Positions 16,274 to 25,116 of a stretch of 64,000 nt of DNA are shown one piece after another. The stretch covers positions 1 through 64,000 of the forward strand of contig JAAYDI010000061.1 in the NCBI GenBank assembly GCA_012729315.1, given 5' to 3'. The notes beneath the pieces are model-generated. The model did not search any database and was not told the origin of the DNA. It saw nothing but the letters and a program-made list of their open reading frames with translations. Origin of the DNA: Planctomycetaceae bacterium. GTDB lineage: Bacteria > Planctomycetota > Planctomycetia > Pirellulales > Pirellulaceae. Numbering within the stretch: the stretch's first letter is position 1; the number at the start of each line of letters is the position of its first letter. The translations under genes were made by a program, and so were the position numbers.

Positions 16274-16936
16274 TCAGCCCCCAGCAGCTGCCCCACTTGC
16301 TGGTTTCGATAGTTCCCACGCTACCGGTTCGAATGAACAGCAGGCGTCGCCGTCCAGCCGGCACTCGCGCTGCGACAGCCGGGTGCCCAACAGCCGTGTC
16401 AGTAACTGCCGCTCCATCGCACAGATGTTGCGATCCCGATCGGCCAGATCGGGGTACGGACACGAAACCGCCTTCAGCTGTGGTGTGCCCGACGCCCGGT
16501 CCACGCTGAACGCCACCCGCCGCTCGCGGAATAACCTGGCTAACTGCTCCATCCGCTGCTCAACCGACGCCCCCCCAACCCGCTCTGCGTACGCCTTCGC
16601 CAGCCGCTCGGATACCCGTTGGATCAGGAACCGCCGCACCGCCGCGTCCTGGATCGCCACGATTTCCTTCCAGAGCGCCACTGCCAGGTCTCCAAAATTG
16701 GAACCCGCCTTCCGACGCCCTTTGCTGGTGAGCGAGTAAAAGTGGCTCGGTCGCCCCCGCCCCGCCTTAGTCGACGAACGCTCCACGTACCCCTGAGCCA
16801 TCAACCGATTGAGCCGCTGCCGTACCGCCGTGGCCGTGACGTCCAGTGCCGACGCCAGCCCGACAACCGTCATGGACGCATGCTTGCGGAGCAGGTCCAC
16901 AACCACAATGTCGGAGGCCACAATTTCGTCGGACAT
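16274..16936 (-). CDS. SufR-like Fe-S-responsive transcriptional regulator
   Basis: A 220-residue winged-helix regulator. The N-terminal DNA-binding domain contains MTVVGLASALDVTATAVRQR followed by a wing with RGRPSHFYSLTSKG. The C-terminal part has a Cys cluster: CPYPDLADRDRNIC, then CRLDGDACC, resembling the Cys-rich domain by which SufR/DeoR-like repressors sense [4Fe-4S] clusters. The spacing after the second Cys differs from cyanobacterial SufR, so a symbol is withheld. A GAGGA site precedes the ATG. It heads the suf operon, 221 bases before nuoB, and most likely represses it when clusters are plentiful (inference from family and position). Confidence 0.88.
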   Translation of the reverse strand: MSDEIVASDIVVVDLLRKHASMTVVGLASALDVTATAVRQRLNRLMAQGYVERSSTKAGRGRPSHFYSLTSKGRRKAGSNFGDLAVALWKEIVAIQDAAVRRFLIQRVSERLAKAYAERVGGASVEQRMEQLARLFRERRVAFSVDRASGTPQLKAVSCPYPDLADRDRNICAMERQLLTRLLGTRLSQRECRLDGDACCSFEPVAWELSKPASGAAAGG

Positions 16937-16984
16937 GGCGTCCTCGCAACACGCATCAGCTATCGTTCATCCCTCACCTCAGGT

Positions 16985-17032
16985 ACTGTAGACATTAGTC
17001 GCATTTTTAACAACCAATTGTTTGAAAAATTG
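16985..17032 (-). promoter_or_regulatory. Candidate promoter and operator of the SufR-like gene
   Basis: On the minus strand TTGTTA (complement of 17008-17013), a 17-base spacer and TACAGT (complement of 16985-16990) precede the regulator gene. Next to the -35 box lies the imperfect AT-rich palindrome CAATTGTTTGAAAAATTG (17015-17032), a plausible autoregulatory operator. Confidence 0.4.
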
Positions 17033-17067
17033 ACGCTGCAGCGCTATCGCGGTTAGTGTGGTGGGTC

Positions 17068-18093
17068 ATGAGTCATGCGCAGTCGCCCGTTTGCCCGCCC
17101 GGGCGGACGCTACAGATCGGACGGTTGGCCATCTGGCCGCCGGTGCTTCAGGCGCCGATGGCTGGTTTCACGAATCTGGCGTTCCGGCAGGTGGTGCGCG
17201 ATTACGGTGGTGTCGGGCTGCAGTTCACGGAGATGGTCAGTGCGCAGGGGTTCGCGTGGCTGGATCAGCGGGGCGAATTGCCTGACCGTTTGTGGGGGGT
17301 GGCGGATGAGCCCCGGCCGCTGGGGGTGCAGATCTGGGACAACGATCCTCGGACGCTGGCCGTTGTGGGGCGGCGAGTAGTGGAGGAGTTCGGGGTGGAC
17401 GTGATCGACATCAACTTCGGGTGTCCGGTGCAGCAGGTGACGGAGAAAGCGCGGAGCGGGTCGTATCTGCTGCAGGATCCGGGCCGGGTTGGGGCGATCG
17501 TGGAGCAGGTGGTCAAGGCCTGCGATCCGGTTCCGGTGACGGCCAAGATCCGTCTGGGGCGGCACCGGGGGGAGATGACAGCGTGTGACGTAGCGCGGGC
17601 GGTGGAGTCGGCTGGCGGTGCGGCGCTGACGGTGCACGGCCGCACGGCGCGGGACTTGTATCGCGGGGAGGCCGACTGGCAGTTGATCAGCGAGATCAAG
17701 TCGCACTTGCGGCGCATTCCGTTGATAGGCAACGGGGACCTGGATTCGGCTGAGAAAGTCGTCGCCGCGTTCGGCCGCTACGACGTGGACGGGGTCATGA
17801 TTGGGCGTGCCGCGTTAGGCCGTCCGTGGATTTTCCGGCAGGTGCAGGCGGCGCTGCAGGGCGCGCCGATCCCGGACGATCCGGAGCCCGACGCCGAGCG
17901 TGCGTGTCTGCTGCGCCACTACGATCTGATTGTGGACCGTTTCGGCGTTGAGAAAGGGACGATGTTGATGCGCCGATACGCCTGCCGCTATGCGCAGGGC
18001 CGGCGCGGCGCACGCCAGTTTCGCGCTCACGTTGCGCAGGTGCGCGCGCCGGCCGATTTCCACGCGGTGGTGGACCGTTACTTTCCGACCTAG
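17068..18093 (+). CDS. tRNA-dihydrouridine synthase, DusB-like paralog 2
   Basis: A 341-residue FMN-dependent tRNA-modifying enzyme. Motifs: PPVLQAPMAGFTNLAFRQ at the barrel start, DVIDINFGCPVQQVTEKARS with the catalytic Cys in GCP, then SGSYLLQDP, ALTVHGRTARDLYRGEAD, and DGVMIGRAALGRPWIF. The ATG at 17068 is preferred over the GTG at 17056. The C-terminal helical tRNA-binding domain has MRRYACRYAQGRRGARQFR. It is divergent from the SufR-like gene and shares its intergenic region. Compared with paralog 1 at 7081, its active-site loop is more canonical, so the two probably modify different D-loop positions. Confidence 0.93.
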   Translation: MSHAQSPVCPPGRTLQIGRLAIWPPVLQAPMAGFTNLAFRQVVRDYGGVGLQFTEMVSAQGFAWLDQRGELPDRLWGVADEPRPLGVQIWDNDPRTLAVVGRRVVEEFGVDVIDINFGCPVQQVTEKARSGSYLLQDPGRVGAIVEQVVKACDPVPVTAKIRLGRHRGEMTACDVARAVESAGGAALTVHGRTARDLYRGEADWQLISEIKSHLRRIPLIGNGDLDSAEKVVAAFGRYDVDGVMIGRAALGRPWIFRQVQAALQGAPIPDDPEPDAERACLLRHYDLIVDRFGVEKGTMLMRRYACRYAQGRRGARQFRAHVAQVRAPADFHAVVDRYFPT

Positions 18094-18140
18094 GGTTTAT
18101 CCGACCTCGGCCTTTCCCGATCTGGGCTGTGCAGTACAGC

Positions 18141-19526
18141 TCAGTTCCACCACCAGTTGTCGCCGGTCGGCATGCCGGCGCGGTTGCGGAGTTCGCCGAT
18201 GGCGTCGACCGTTTCGGTGCGTGTGGCGACGTCGAACAGTGCGATCTGCACGCCGCCGGAGGCTGACACGATCAGGCGGTTCCCGGCGCTCAGGAAGCTG
18301 CACTCAGGCGGCACGCTGGTGGGCGCATTCCAGTAGCGCGGCATGAGCACCTCGCTGTCGCTGCTGGTGAGCAGTGTCAGGGGGCAATCGGCCTGAGCGG
18401 TGAGTTCATACTGGTCGATCAGGGCGGCCACGATGCAGAGGTCCATGATGTTGCGCAGTTCGCCGAAGATCGGCTCTTTCGCCGAGAGTTCATCGTAGCG
18501 CTCCGTCATCATGTCGGCCCATTTCTGGGCGGTCGGGCTGGCTTTGCCCGTCTGTTGGGCGCTGCCGTCCGCCAGGAAGGCATCGTCCTCGGTCAGGCAC
18601 TTCACCCCCTGGCCTCGCAGTTCCCAGGCCAGGTTATCCCCCGTCTTCGCGACCGGTTCATAGTTGCAGGTCAGCCACCAGCGCGGGTTGTCGCGCGTGT
18701 CTTTATCCCCGTTCTTGAGCAGCTCGATGTAGCTGGGGAAGCCGGCCAGCGGTGCCGGATCCAGGTTCATTGCCAACCGCTTCATGCGGTAGTCGGCGGC
18801 GACGAGAACGCGCGCGAAATGGCTGGTGCTGGGCACACCGGTGAGCGAGATGACCTGGGGTCCGAACAGCTGCCGCATCGTCTGTTCCAGCTGCGCGATA
18901 TTGCGCCGCTGCGTGGGACGCACCCTAGCCTGCTGGTCGAGGAACTCCTTGAGTTTCCGATTGCCTTCCGGAGTGGGATTGATGGAGCAGCTGATGCCAC
19001 CCTGGCGTGCGCCGGTCACGCAGCGCAAGGCCACGATCAGGTCGTCCAATTGCAGGACGGGGCGGCCGGTGGTTGCGCCAACCACGTTGCCGGCGTCGTC
19101 CACCTTCCAGCCTTCGGCCGGGCCGGCCAGGACGATATCCTGCTGATCGGGATACACGAACACATACTGGACCCGCAGCAGGCCGCCCAGGTATCGGATC
19201 TCGTCGGGCAGCATCCCGGTGTTGTCCGCCAATGCCTTCTCGCACGCGGCCTCCAGGGCTTTGAGCGACACTTTACGCATCTCCACAGCGCGGTTGGCTT
19301 CGGCCGCCGGTGGTTGCAGTTCTTCTCTCAAGGTACGGGCCAGCGCCAGACGCTGGTCGACTGTCGCATTCTGAACCACGCCGTCGTTCTGGATGACGAC
19401 GCCTCCGACGGCTCCGCTGCGATAGCTTCCGGCCAGAACGTACGAGGCTTGCGACACGGCAATCGCCGCAGCAAGCAGGGCGGTGAGTGTGCGGTTCCAG
19501 CCACCTACGGCAGTGCGACTCGTCAT
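18141..19526 (-). CDS. DUF1598 secreted protein
   Basis: A 461-residue protein with a signal peptide (MTSRTAVGGWNRTLTALLAA, cleavage near VLAGS). The body matches what I know as DUF1598, a planctomycete-restricted family: LRVQYVFVYPDQQDIVLAGP, AEGWKVDDAGNVVG, a segment with LQLDDLIVALRCV, GGISCSINPTPEGNRKL, and later FARVLVAADYRMKRLAM. The C-terminus ends MPTGDNWWWN. No catalytic motif is known. It is likely an exported envelope or extracellular protein. An AGAGGAG site precedes the ATG. Divergent from the sigma54 activator. Confidence 0.88.
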   Translation of the reverse strand: MTSRTAVGGWNRTLTALLAAAIAVSQASYVLAGSYRSGAVGGVVIQNDGVVQNATVDQRLALARTLREELQPPAAEANRAVEMRKVSLKALEAACEKALADNTGMLPDEIRYLGGLLRVQYVFVYPDQQDIVLAGPAEGWKVDDAGNVVGATTGRPVLQLDDLIVALRCVTGARQGGISCSINPTPEGNRKLKEFLDQQARVRPTQRRNIAQLEQTMRQLFGPQVISLTGVPSTSHFARVLVAADYRMKRLAMNLDPAPLAGFPSYIELLKNGDKDTRDNPRWWLTCNYEPVAKTGDNLAWELRGQGVKCLTEDDAFLADGSAQQTGKASPTAQKWADMMTERYDELSAKEPIFGELRNIMDLCIVAALIDQYELTAQADCPLTLLTSSDSEVLMPRYWNAPTSVPPECSFLSAGNRLIVSASGGVQIALFDVATRTETVDAIGELRNRAGMPTGDNWWWN

Positions 19527-19822
19527 ACAAATGCTCCTCTATAAACTATGGTCGCGAAACAAGATCGCGCCCCTACTTTTTTCTGGCCGACTCACACAGA
19601 ATAATGGGGGGACTTTCCAGACGCAACGGAAGCGCCAGAGCGGAAAGACGGCTCCGTGCAAGCTCCTTTCACGATAACCTTGACCCCCACCATTTGCAAG
19701 CAACATTTGATCCTGGTACGGGTTCCGCAACACGTCTGCCGCGCCCGGGAGTGGTAGCCAGGAGGTGGTAGTGGTGATTGTGTCTTGAACAGGCACCGTA
19801 GGTCAAGATAAGTTGGAAGAGC

Positions 19823-21886
19823 ATGTTGGCATATCTTGTGATTCGTGAAGGCTCCAAATGGACGGACGTGTTCCGCCTGGTCCCAGGGCGTACCGTCACC
19901 ATTGGGCGGGCCGCTACGAACCAGATCATCGTGAAGGATGATCGGGCCAGCCGGAACCACGCCGAAGTGTTCCTGACCAGCGGCCAATGGACGCTCCGGG
20001 ACCTGGACAGCCGCAACGGGACGATGGTGGGCAACCAGCGGGTGTTGGGTGACCATCCCCTGGCGCCAGGCGACATCATCCGGATCTCGCAGTATCAGCT
20101 GGCCTTTGTCCACGATCTGTCCATGGCCTTTGCGGAGTCCAAAGGGAGCAGTCCGTCCGGGCAGGCACCAGCGGCTGGCAAGGCGGAAGCGGCGGTCGGC
20201 CCGATGGGGGCGGTGACGAATGACGAGCTGGGCGAGCCCGACGCGGCCGATTCCGGGGAGGGCTGGCTCGGGGAGGAGGCGGAAGCCGAGGAACCGACGA
20301 CGATCACGCACCGCCGGATGCAGACCCGTTTTCTGCGCCCCCGTGTGGACGATCCGGCCACGCCTCGCGTCGGCAATGCTGCAGCCCTGCTGTGCCGTCT
20401 GGCCTTTGAGCTGGCCAAGCAATCCGACGTCGCGGCCGTGGCCAACCGGGCGCTGGACGGGCTGTTCGAAGAAACCAAGGTCGATGCCGGAGCCGTGCTG
20501 TTGGCCCCTCGCGACAAGTCAGGGCCGATCGCCGTCAGTGATCTCGAGGTGGTGGCCGCCCGCACGGACCTTGAGCCACGCTATCACCGCGTGTCGAACT
20601 TTCTGGCGGGCACTGTCCTGCGGGAAGGCGAAGCGGTTCTGGCACGCAACGTGGCCGGCGACAGCATGCTGGCTACCCGTGACAGCAAAGGGGAGATTCA
20701 CTCCACGAGCGTCATCTGCGCGCCGATCCGCGAGGGCGCTGACCGTGTGATCGGCCTGATCCACCTCTATTCCACGGGCGACGATCGCCAGCCCGATCCG
20801 GACGATCTGGAGTTCACGTTAGCGGTGGCCGACAATGTGGCGCTGGCCATCAAGAACCTCGGGCGGCAACTGGAGCTGGCTGAAAACCTGTCGCGGACGC
20901 GGTCCGAAATTCTGCAGCTGCGCAGCCGGCTGGGTGCCGAAAGCGAGATCATTGGCGGCAGCGCGCTGATGGCCAACGTGCATCGTGAGATCGCGCGAGC
21001 GGCGGCCAGCCGCGCCACCGTGCTCATCCGTGGTGAGTCGGGGGTGGGCAAGGAACTGGTCGCGCGGGCCATGCACTTCGCGTCCCCACGCCGCAAAGGC
21101 CCGTTCGTCTGCCTCAACTGCGCCGCCTTGACCGAAACGCTCCTGGAAAGCGAGCTGTTCGGGCACGAACGGGGGGCGTTTACCGGGGCTACCGAGCGGA
21201 AGATCGGCAAGTTCGAGGCGGCGCATCAGGGCACCCTCATGCTCGACGAAATCGGAGAGATGAGTCCGGCCATCCAGGCCAAGTTCCTGCGGGTTCTCGA
21301 GGGGCACCCGTTCGAACGCGTGGGCGGGAACCAGCAGATCCGCGTCAATGTGCGGACCGTGGCCGCCACGAATCGCAACCTGGAAAAAGCGGTCGCCGAA
21401 GGAAAATTCCGCCGCGACCTCTACTTCCGGCTGCGCGTGCTCGAGATCTTCGTGCCGCCGCTGCGCAAACGCCCCGAAGATGTGATTGAACTGGCCGTCC
21501 ACTTCCTGGACCGGTTCAACGCGGAAACCGGCCGGCGGTTCCGCGGATTCACGCCGGAGGCATTCGATCGCATGCGGCTCTATCGCTGGCCCGGCAACGT
21601 CCGCGAACTGAAGAACGTCGTCGAGCGCGCTGTTGTGCTGGCGCAGGGTGACTACATCGAAGCGGACGACCTGGCGCTGACCAGCCTGACAACGCAGGGC
21701 GAATCGGCCGAAGCCGTCATGCCCCGGTCGGGATACGAGCCGGTGTCGCTGGCCGAGATCGAGCGTCGCCACATCCTGGCCACCCTCAAGTCCACACTCT
21801 GGAACAAGAGTCGCGCGGCCGCGATTCTGGGCATCGAACGCTCCACACTCGACCGCAAGATCCGGCGCTACCAGATCCAGCGGTGA
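19823..21886 (+). CDS. FHA-GAF-sigma54 AAA+ transcriptional activator
   Basis: A 687-residue enhancer-binding protein. An N-terminal FHA domain (about 20-95; IGRAATNQIIV, RASRNHAEVF, DLDSRNGTMVGN) reads phosphothreonine on partner proteins. An acidic linker leads to a GAF-like sensor domain (about 180-350). The AAA+ domain has Walker A GESGVGKE (near 404), the sigma54-contacting GAFTGA loop (near 451) and Walker B LMLDEIGE (near 475). A Fis-type helix-turn-helix ends the protein (SRAAAILGIERSTLDRKIRR). It therefore activates sigma54 promoters in response to kinase signalling. The Ser/Thr kinase at 23719 is a possible partner, though not in the same operon. Confidence 0.95.
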   Translation: MLAYLVIREGSKWTDVFRLVPGRTVTIGRAATNQIIVKDDRASRNHAEVFLTSGQWTLRDLDSRNGTMVGNQRVLGDHPLAPGDIIRISQYQLAFVHDLSMAFAESKGSSPSGQAPAAGKAEAAVGPMGAVTNDELGEPDAADSGEGWLGEEAEAEEPTTITHRRMQTRFLRPRVDDPATPRVGNAAALLCRLAFELAKQSDVAAVANRALDGLFEETKVDAGAVLLAPRDKSGPIAVSDLEVVAARTDLEPRYHRVSNFLAGTVLREGEAVLARNVAGDSMLATRDSKGEIHSTSVICAPIREGADRVIGLIHLYSTGDDRQPDPDDLEFTLAVADNVALAIKNLGRQLELAENLSRTRSEILQLRSRLGAESEIIGGSALMANVHREIARAAASRATVLIRGESGVGKELVARAMHFASPRRKGPFVCLNCAALTETLLESELFGHERGAFTGATERKIGKFEAAHQGTLMLDEIGEMSPAIQAKFLRVLEGHPFERVGGNQQIRVNVRTVAATNRNLEKAVAEGKFRRDLYFRLRVLEIFVPPLRKRPEDVIELAVHFLDRFNAETGRRFRGFTPEAFDRMRLYRWPGNVRELKNVVERAVVLAQGDYIEADDLALTSLTTQGESAEAVMPRSGYEPVSLAEIERRHILATLKSTLWNKSRAAAILGIERSTLDRKIRRYQIQR

Positions 21887-21907
21887 AGCGGCCTCGCGCC
21901 GCTTCAC
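21883..21907. terminator. Hairpin between convergent genes (terminator-like)
   Basis: A perfect 10-bp stem with a 5-nt loop (21883-21892 with 21898-21907) overlaps the stop codon of the sigma54 activator and faces the convergent thioredoxin-like gene. There is no T-run, so this would be a factor-dependent or bidirectional terminator at best. Confidence 0.5.
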
Positions 21908-21955
21908 GCCGTGACAGGGAGGATGCACGCCGGGACGCCTGCCCACACGCGGCGG

Positions 21956-22387
21956 TCAGGTCCCGTCGTCGGACTCGCTCGACTCATCGGACCCGGCCCG
22001 GGCTCGCGCAACCTGCTTGCGAATGAACTGGCGAATGCTCCCCGGCTCGTGGACGCCGGTGAGCTGGAATCGGCGCCAGCTTTCGCCATTGTGGACGAAC
22101 AGCACCAGTTGCGGAATCGAGTTTCCGCGCAGGAGTCGCTTCGACAGTTCCGGTTTCTCGTCGGTGTTGACCGTAGCAAAGACCACCTGCTCCAGGCCCC
22201 CGTCCCGTTCGAGCTCGGGGATCTTCTCATCCTTCATGGTACGGCATCCCGGGCACCAGTCGGCGCCCACCAGGACCAGCAGCGGTTTGCCTTCCTTTTC
22301 CGCCTGGTCAAAGGCTTTTTGATACGAGCTGTTGAAGCTGGACAGGAATGCCACTTGTATGATCAGGCTTGCGGTCCATCCAATCAT
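21956..22387 (-). CDS. Thioredoxin-fold protein, membrane-anchored or exported
   Basis: A 143-residue protein starting MIGWTASLIIQVAFLSSF, a hydrophobic N-terminus that is either an uncleaved anchor or a signal peptide. It carries VLVGADWCPGCRTMKDEKIP, the thioredoxin active site with CPGC, and the cis-Pro segment GNSIPQLVLFVHNG. The family reduces or isomerises disulfides, probably outside the cytoplasm. The tail is Ser/Asp-rich (RAGSDESSESDDGT). An AAGGAG site nine bases before the ATG fixes the start; longer upstream frames are low complexity. Confidence 0.9.
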   Translation of the reverse strand: MIGWTASLIIQVAFLSSFNSSYQKAFDQAEKEGKPLLVLVGADWCPGCRTMKDEKIPELERDGGLEQVVFATVNTDEKPELSKRLLRGNSIPQLVLFVHNGESWRRFQLTGVHEPGSIRQFIRKQVARARAGSDESSESDDGT

Positions 22388-22526
22388 TTTCTGTTTCTCC
22401 TTTTGGGGTTTCAGGCGCAGGTTTCCGAATATATGTGAAGCCGGGGGATTTGTCATGGACCCTGCGGGCAATTGGGGAAATCCGCGGCAGGGACGGATAC
22501 TGTTCTGGTGGGGGGGGGAATGGAAA

Positions 22527-22554
22527 TTGAGTTGACGGCGTTTGTCGCTATAAT
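22527..22554 (+). promoter_or_regulatory. Candidate sigma70 promoter upstream of Gfo/Idh gene
   Basis: TTGAGT (22527-22532), a 16-base spacer and a consensus TATAAT (22549-22554) lie about 110 bases before the ATG at 22663. Confidence 0.45.
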
Positions 22555-22662
22555 GCCGACGGCTATGTCCGTGGTAGCACGAGCCGGTTGCGCGACAAGG
22601 GCCTGGCAGCGAGGCGTTCGTCCAGCAGCGTGGCATGGGCGGCTGGCGAAGCGGTAAATGGG

Positions 22663-23670
22663 ATGAGACTACGCGTAGGCGTCGTGGGGTTGGGCAATGC
22701 ATGGCAGATGCGGCATCGTGCCGCTCTGCGCGCGTTGGGGGACTGTTTTGACGTGCGCGCCGTGTGCGCCGAGGTGGCGACGCGGGCGGAGCAGGTGGCG
22801 TCGGAATTTGGTGCCGCGCCGGTCGACGGGTTCCGCGCGCTTACTTCACGCGACGACATCGACGCGGTGCTGGTGTTGACGGCCGAGTGGTACGGTCCGC
22901 TGCCCATCTTATCGGCGTGCGAGGCGGGCAAAGCCGTTTACTGTGCCGCGGCGCTGGACATCGACCCGCGGCGGGCCAACGAGGTCAAGCAGCGCGTGGA
23001 GAAGTCGGGGGTGGCGTTCATGGCCGAGCTGCCGCGCCGGCATTCACCGGCCACGTTGCGGTTGAAAGAGCTGATTGCCACGACGCTCGGTGCCCCGCGC
23101 CTGCTGTTCTGTCACGAACGCCAGCGGACCGAAGGCAACGGTGCGGTCGCATCCCGGCCGCGCTGTCCGACCTCCGTTCGCGATCTTCTGGAACTGGTGG
23201 ATTGGTGTCGTTACGTGGTCGGTGGCGAGCCGTCATCGGTGATCGGGGTCTGTCCGCGGCATGGGAGCGAGGCGGCCGATTATCAGATGATGAGTCTGGA
23301 CTTTTCGCCGCCTGGTTCGGTCGGCACGGGGCCGTTAGCGCAGATCAGCTGCAGCCGCTATCTGCGGAGCAGTTGGCCTGAAGCGAGTTCCTTTCGGCCC
23401 CCGGCCGAACTGCAGGTGTGTTGCGAGCGTGGAGTGGCGTTTGTGGACCTGCCGAGCACGCTGGTGTGGTTTGACGAGGCGGGACGCCACCAGGAGTCAC
23501 TCGGCGCGGAGCGGCCGGTGGGGGAACAGATGCTGATGCAGTTTCACCGCGCGGTGACCAGTCTGATTCGCAAGACCGGCGATCTGGAGGACGCCTGCCG
23601 GGCGCTGCAGATCGTTCTGGCAGCCCAGGACAGCGGGCGCACCGGCACGCGGGTCGCGCTGGACCCCTGA
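22663..23670 (+). CDS. Gfo/Idh/MocA-family oxidoreductase
   Basis: A 335-residue cytosolic NAD(P)-dependent oxidoreductase-like protein. The Rossmann start is LRVGVVGLGNAWQMRH, and the second half carries the beta-sheet substrate domain (for example ELQVCCERGVAFVDLPSTLV). The usual EKP motif is replaced: the equivalent position reads CAAALDIDPR rather than EKPLA, so catalysis may be altered or lost. Start chosen at MRLRVGVVGL; an earlier frame at 22588 adds a Ser/Ala-rich segment. Substrate is unknown; the family acts on sugars and related alcohols. Convergent with the kinase gene, 48 bases apart. Confidence 0.85.
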   Translation: MRLRVGVVGLGNAWQMRHRAALRALGDCFDVRAVCAEVATRAEQVASEFGAAPVDGFRALTSRDDIDAVLVLTAEWYGPLPILSACEAGKAVYCAAALDIDPRRANEVKQRVEKSGVAFMAELPRRHSPATLRLKELIATTLGAPRLLFCHERQRTEGNGAVASRPRCPTSVRDLLELVDWCRYVVGGEPSSVIGVCPRHGSEAADYQMMSLDFSPPGSVGTGPLAQISCSRYLRSSWPEASSFRPPAELQVCCERGVAFVDLPSTLVWFDEAGRHQESLGAERPVGEQMLMQFHRAVTSLIRKTGDLEDACRALQIVLAAQDSGRTGTRVALDP

Positions 23671-23718
23671 CGGGCCCTACCCACCCGTCGCAGATCGCCC
23701 GTCATCGCGCGTCGCGCG

Positions 23719-24873
23719 TCATGATTCGGTGCTCGGCCGCTGCTCGTGATCCAGTTCATCGAGTTCGCGCAGCTCCTCGAGCCAGACGCGGATTTCGTTT
23801 TCATACTCGACCGCCAGATTGCTCAACACCAGCTGCCGGAGGAAGGCGGCCGCGCCTTCCTTCACCAGGTCGGCTTCCTCGGCGTTCGGAAACCGCTGCA
23901 TTGGGTCGGGGGCGATCAGCCGGCGGCAGAAGTTCATCAGCAGTTCGTTGACGGTCACTTCTTCCGGCAGGATGTAGTGCAGCCGATGGGGCAGGCTGCG
24001 TTTGAACTCGAGCAGCTCGCGGAGGTTCTTCGGGTTGCAGTTGGCGAAGGGGCTCTGGCCGGCGAGCATCTCGATGAAGACATACCCGAGTGACGCCAGG
24101 TCGCTGCGCGGCGTGCACTCGCTGTTCTCCAGCACTTCGGGGGCAGCGTAGTGCGGGGTGCACATGAAACTCGGTGGCGGCGCCGCCAGCGCGAAGGCCG
24201 ATCCGGTGTCGACGATCTTTGCCGTACCGGTCCTTTTGAGCATCACGTTCGAGGGCTTGATATCGCCGTGCACGATCCCTTCCCGGTGCAGCGCCGCCAG
24301 GGCGCCGAGGCAGCCGCGCATGACGGCCATGGCCACCCCCGCTTTGAACCGCGGATGCGCCGGGCCGGCGGTGACAATGACACGGTTGATGTACTCCCAA
24401 CGCCGCTGGCTCACCCGCGCTTCCACCCGCGCCAGGCGATCCGCGACCAGGAGTTTCTCCAGGTCGAAACCATCGACCCACTCCATGACCATCATGCGAA
24501 TCCGGTCCCGATCCACGAAGTTGTGGACGTCCAGCAGATTGTCGTGCTGGATCTGGGCCACGTGCGCTGCCACGTCGGCGATCCGCTGCATCGCGTCGTC
24601 GTACGCGCGCTCGTCTTCGTAGCGATCGGGTGAGAAGATCTTGATGGCTACCGGCAGTGTGAACCCGTCGGCGCCGCGCCGTTCTGTCAGGTAGACCACG
24701 CCCTGGCCGCCGGAACCGAGCAGGCGCTCGAGGCGGTGATGAGTGGCCCAGTGCAAACGCTTGTTGTTGATCAGGTTCTGATAGCGCTGGATGAGAAATT
24801 CGTTATTGCGTGACGACGGGTCGCGGCCGCGAGTCACCGTCGCATTCACGCCGGTAACGGTGGTTGTCAACAT
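23719..24873 (-). CDS. Serine/threonine protein kinase with atypical catalytic motifs
   Basis: A 384-residue Hanks-type kinase without a membrane helix. The glycine loop is GSGGQGVV (53-60) and the lysine is in VAIK (78). The catalytic loop is HGDIKPSNVML (near 200), where HRD is replaced by HGD. The metal-binding motif is VDTG instead of DFG (near 220). APE is intact in YAAPEVLENS. The catalytic Asp, Asn and both Lys are present, so activity is likely, but the missing Arg in HRD implies that activation does not depend on activation-loop phosphorylation. The last 100 residues are helical with an acidic end. Possible upstream partner of the FHA-sigma54 regulator. Confidence 0.93.
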   Translation of the reverse strand: MLTTTVTGVNATVTRGRDPSSRNNEFLIQRYQNLINNKRLHWATHHRLERLLGSGGQGVVYLTERRGADGFTLPVAIKIFSPDRYEDERAYDDAMQRIADVAAHVAQIQHDNLLDVHNFVDRDRIRMMVMEWVDGFDLEKLLVADRLARVEARVSQRRWEYINRVIVTAGPAHPRFKAGVAMAVMRGCLGALAALHREGIVHGDIKPSNVMLKRTGTAKIVDTGSAFALAAPPPSFMCTPHYAAPEVLENSECTPRSDLASLGYVFIEMLAGQSPFANCNPKNLRELLEFKRSLPHRLHYILPEEVTVNELLMNFCRRLIAPDPMQRFPNAEEADLVKEGAAAFLRQLVLSNLAVEYENEIRVWLEELRELDELDHEQRPSTES

Positions 24874-25116
24874 GGGATAATCTCAATCTGCCCGAAGGCA
24901 TGTTGGTCCGACGAATAACAGTAGAACGAATGAATGGTGGTATTCTACCGGGTCAAGCCAACGCAAGTCCAGTCGATCTTCGTTGCGGCGGCGCGGCGGC
25001 GCGGAGCGCGGACACGTTACATGGCAGAGCAGGTGCGCGGGCGTGGTTCGAGTGATAGCATGTGGTGCCGGTGGTCAGCGCGATTTGCGGCCCTTGCGGC
25101 AATGCTTGCGGTAGAA

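Noticed and set aside
22510-22520. G-run and other homopolymer runs as phase-variation tracts
   Set aside because: The runs at 22510, 42361, 42556 and 53876 are outside coding sequence or in intergenic positions, so no frame switching follows.
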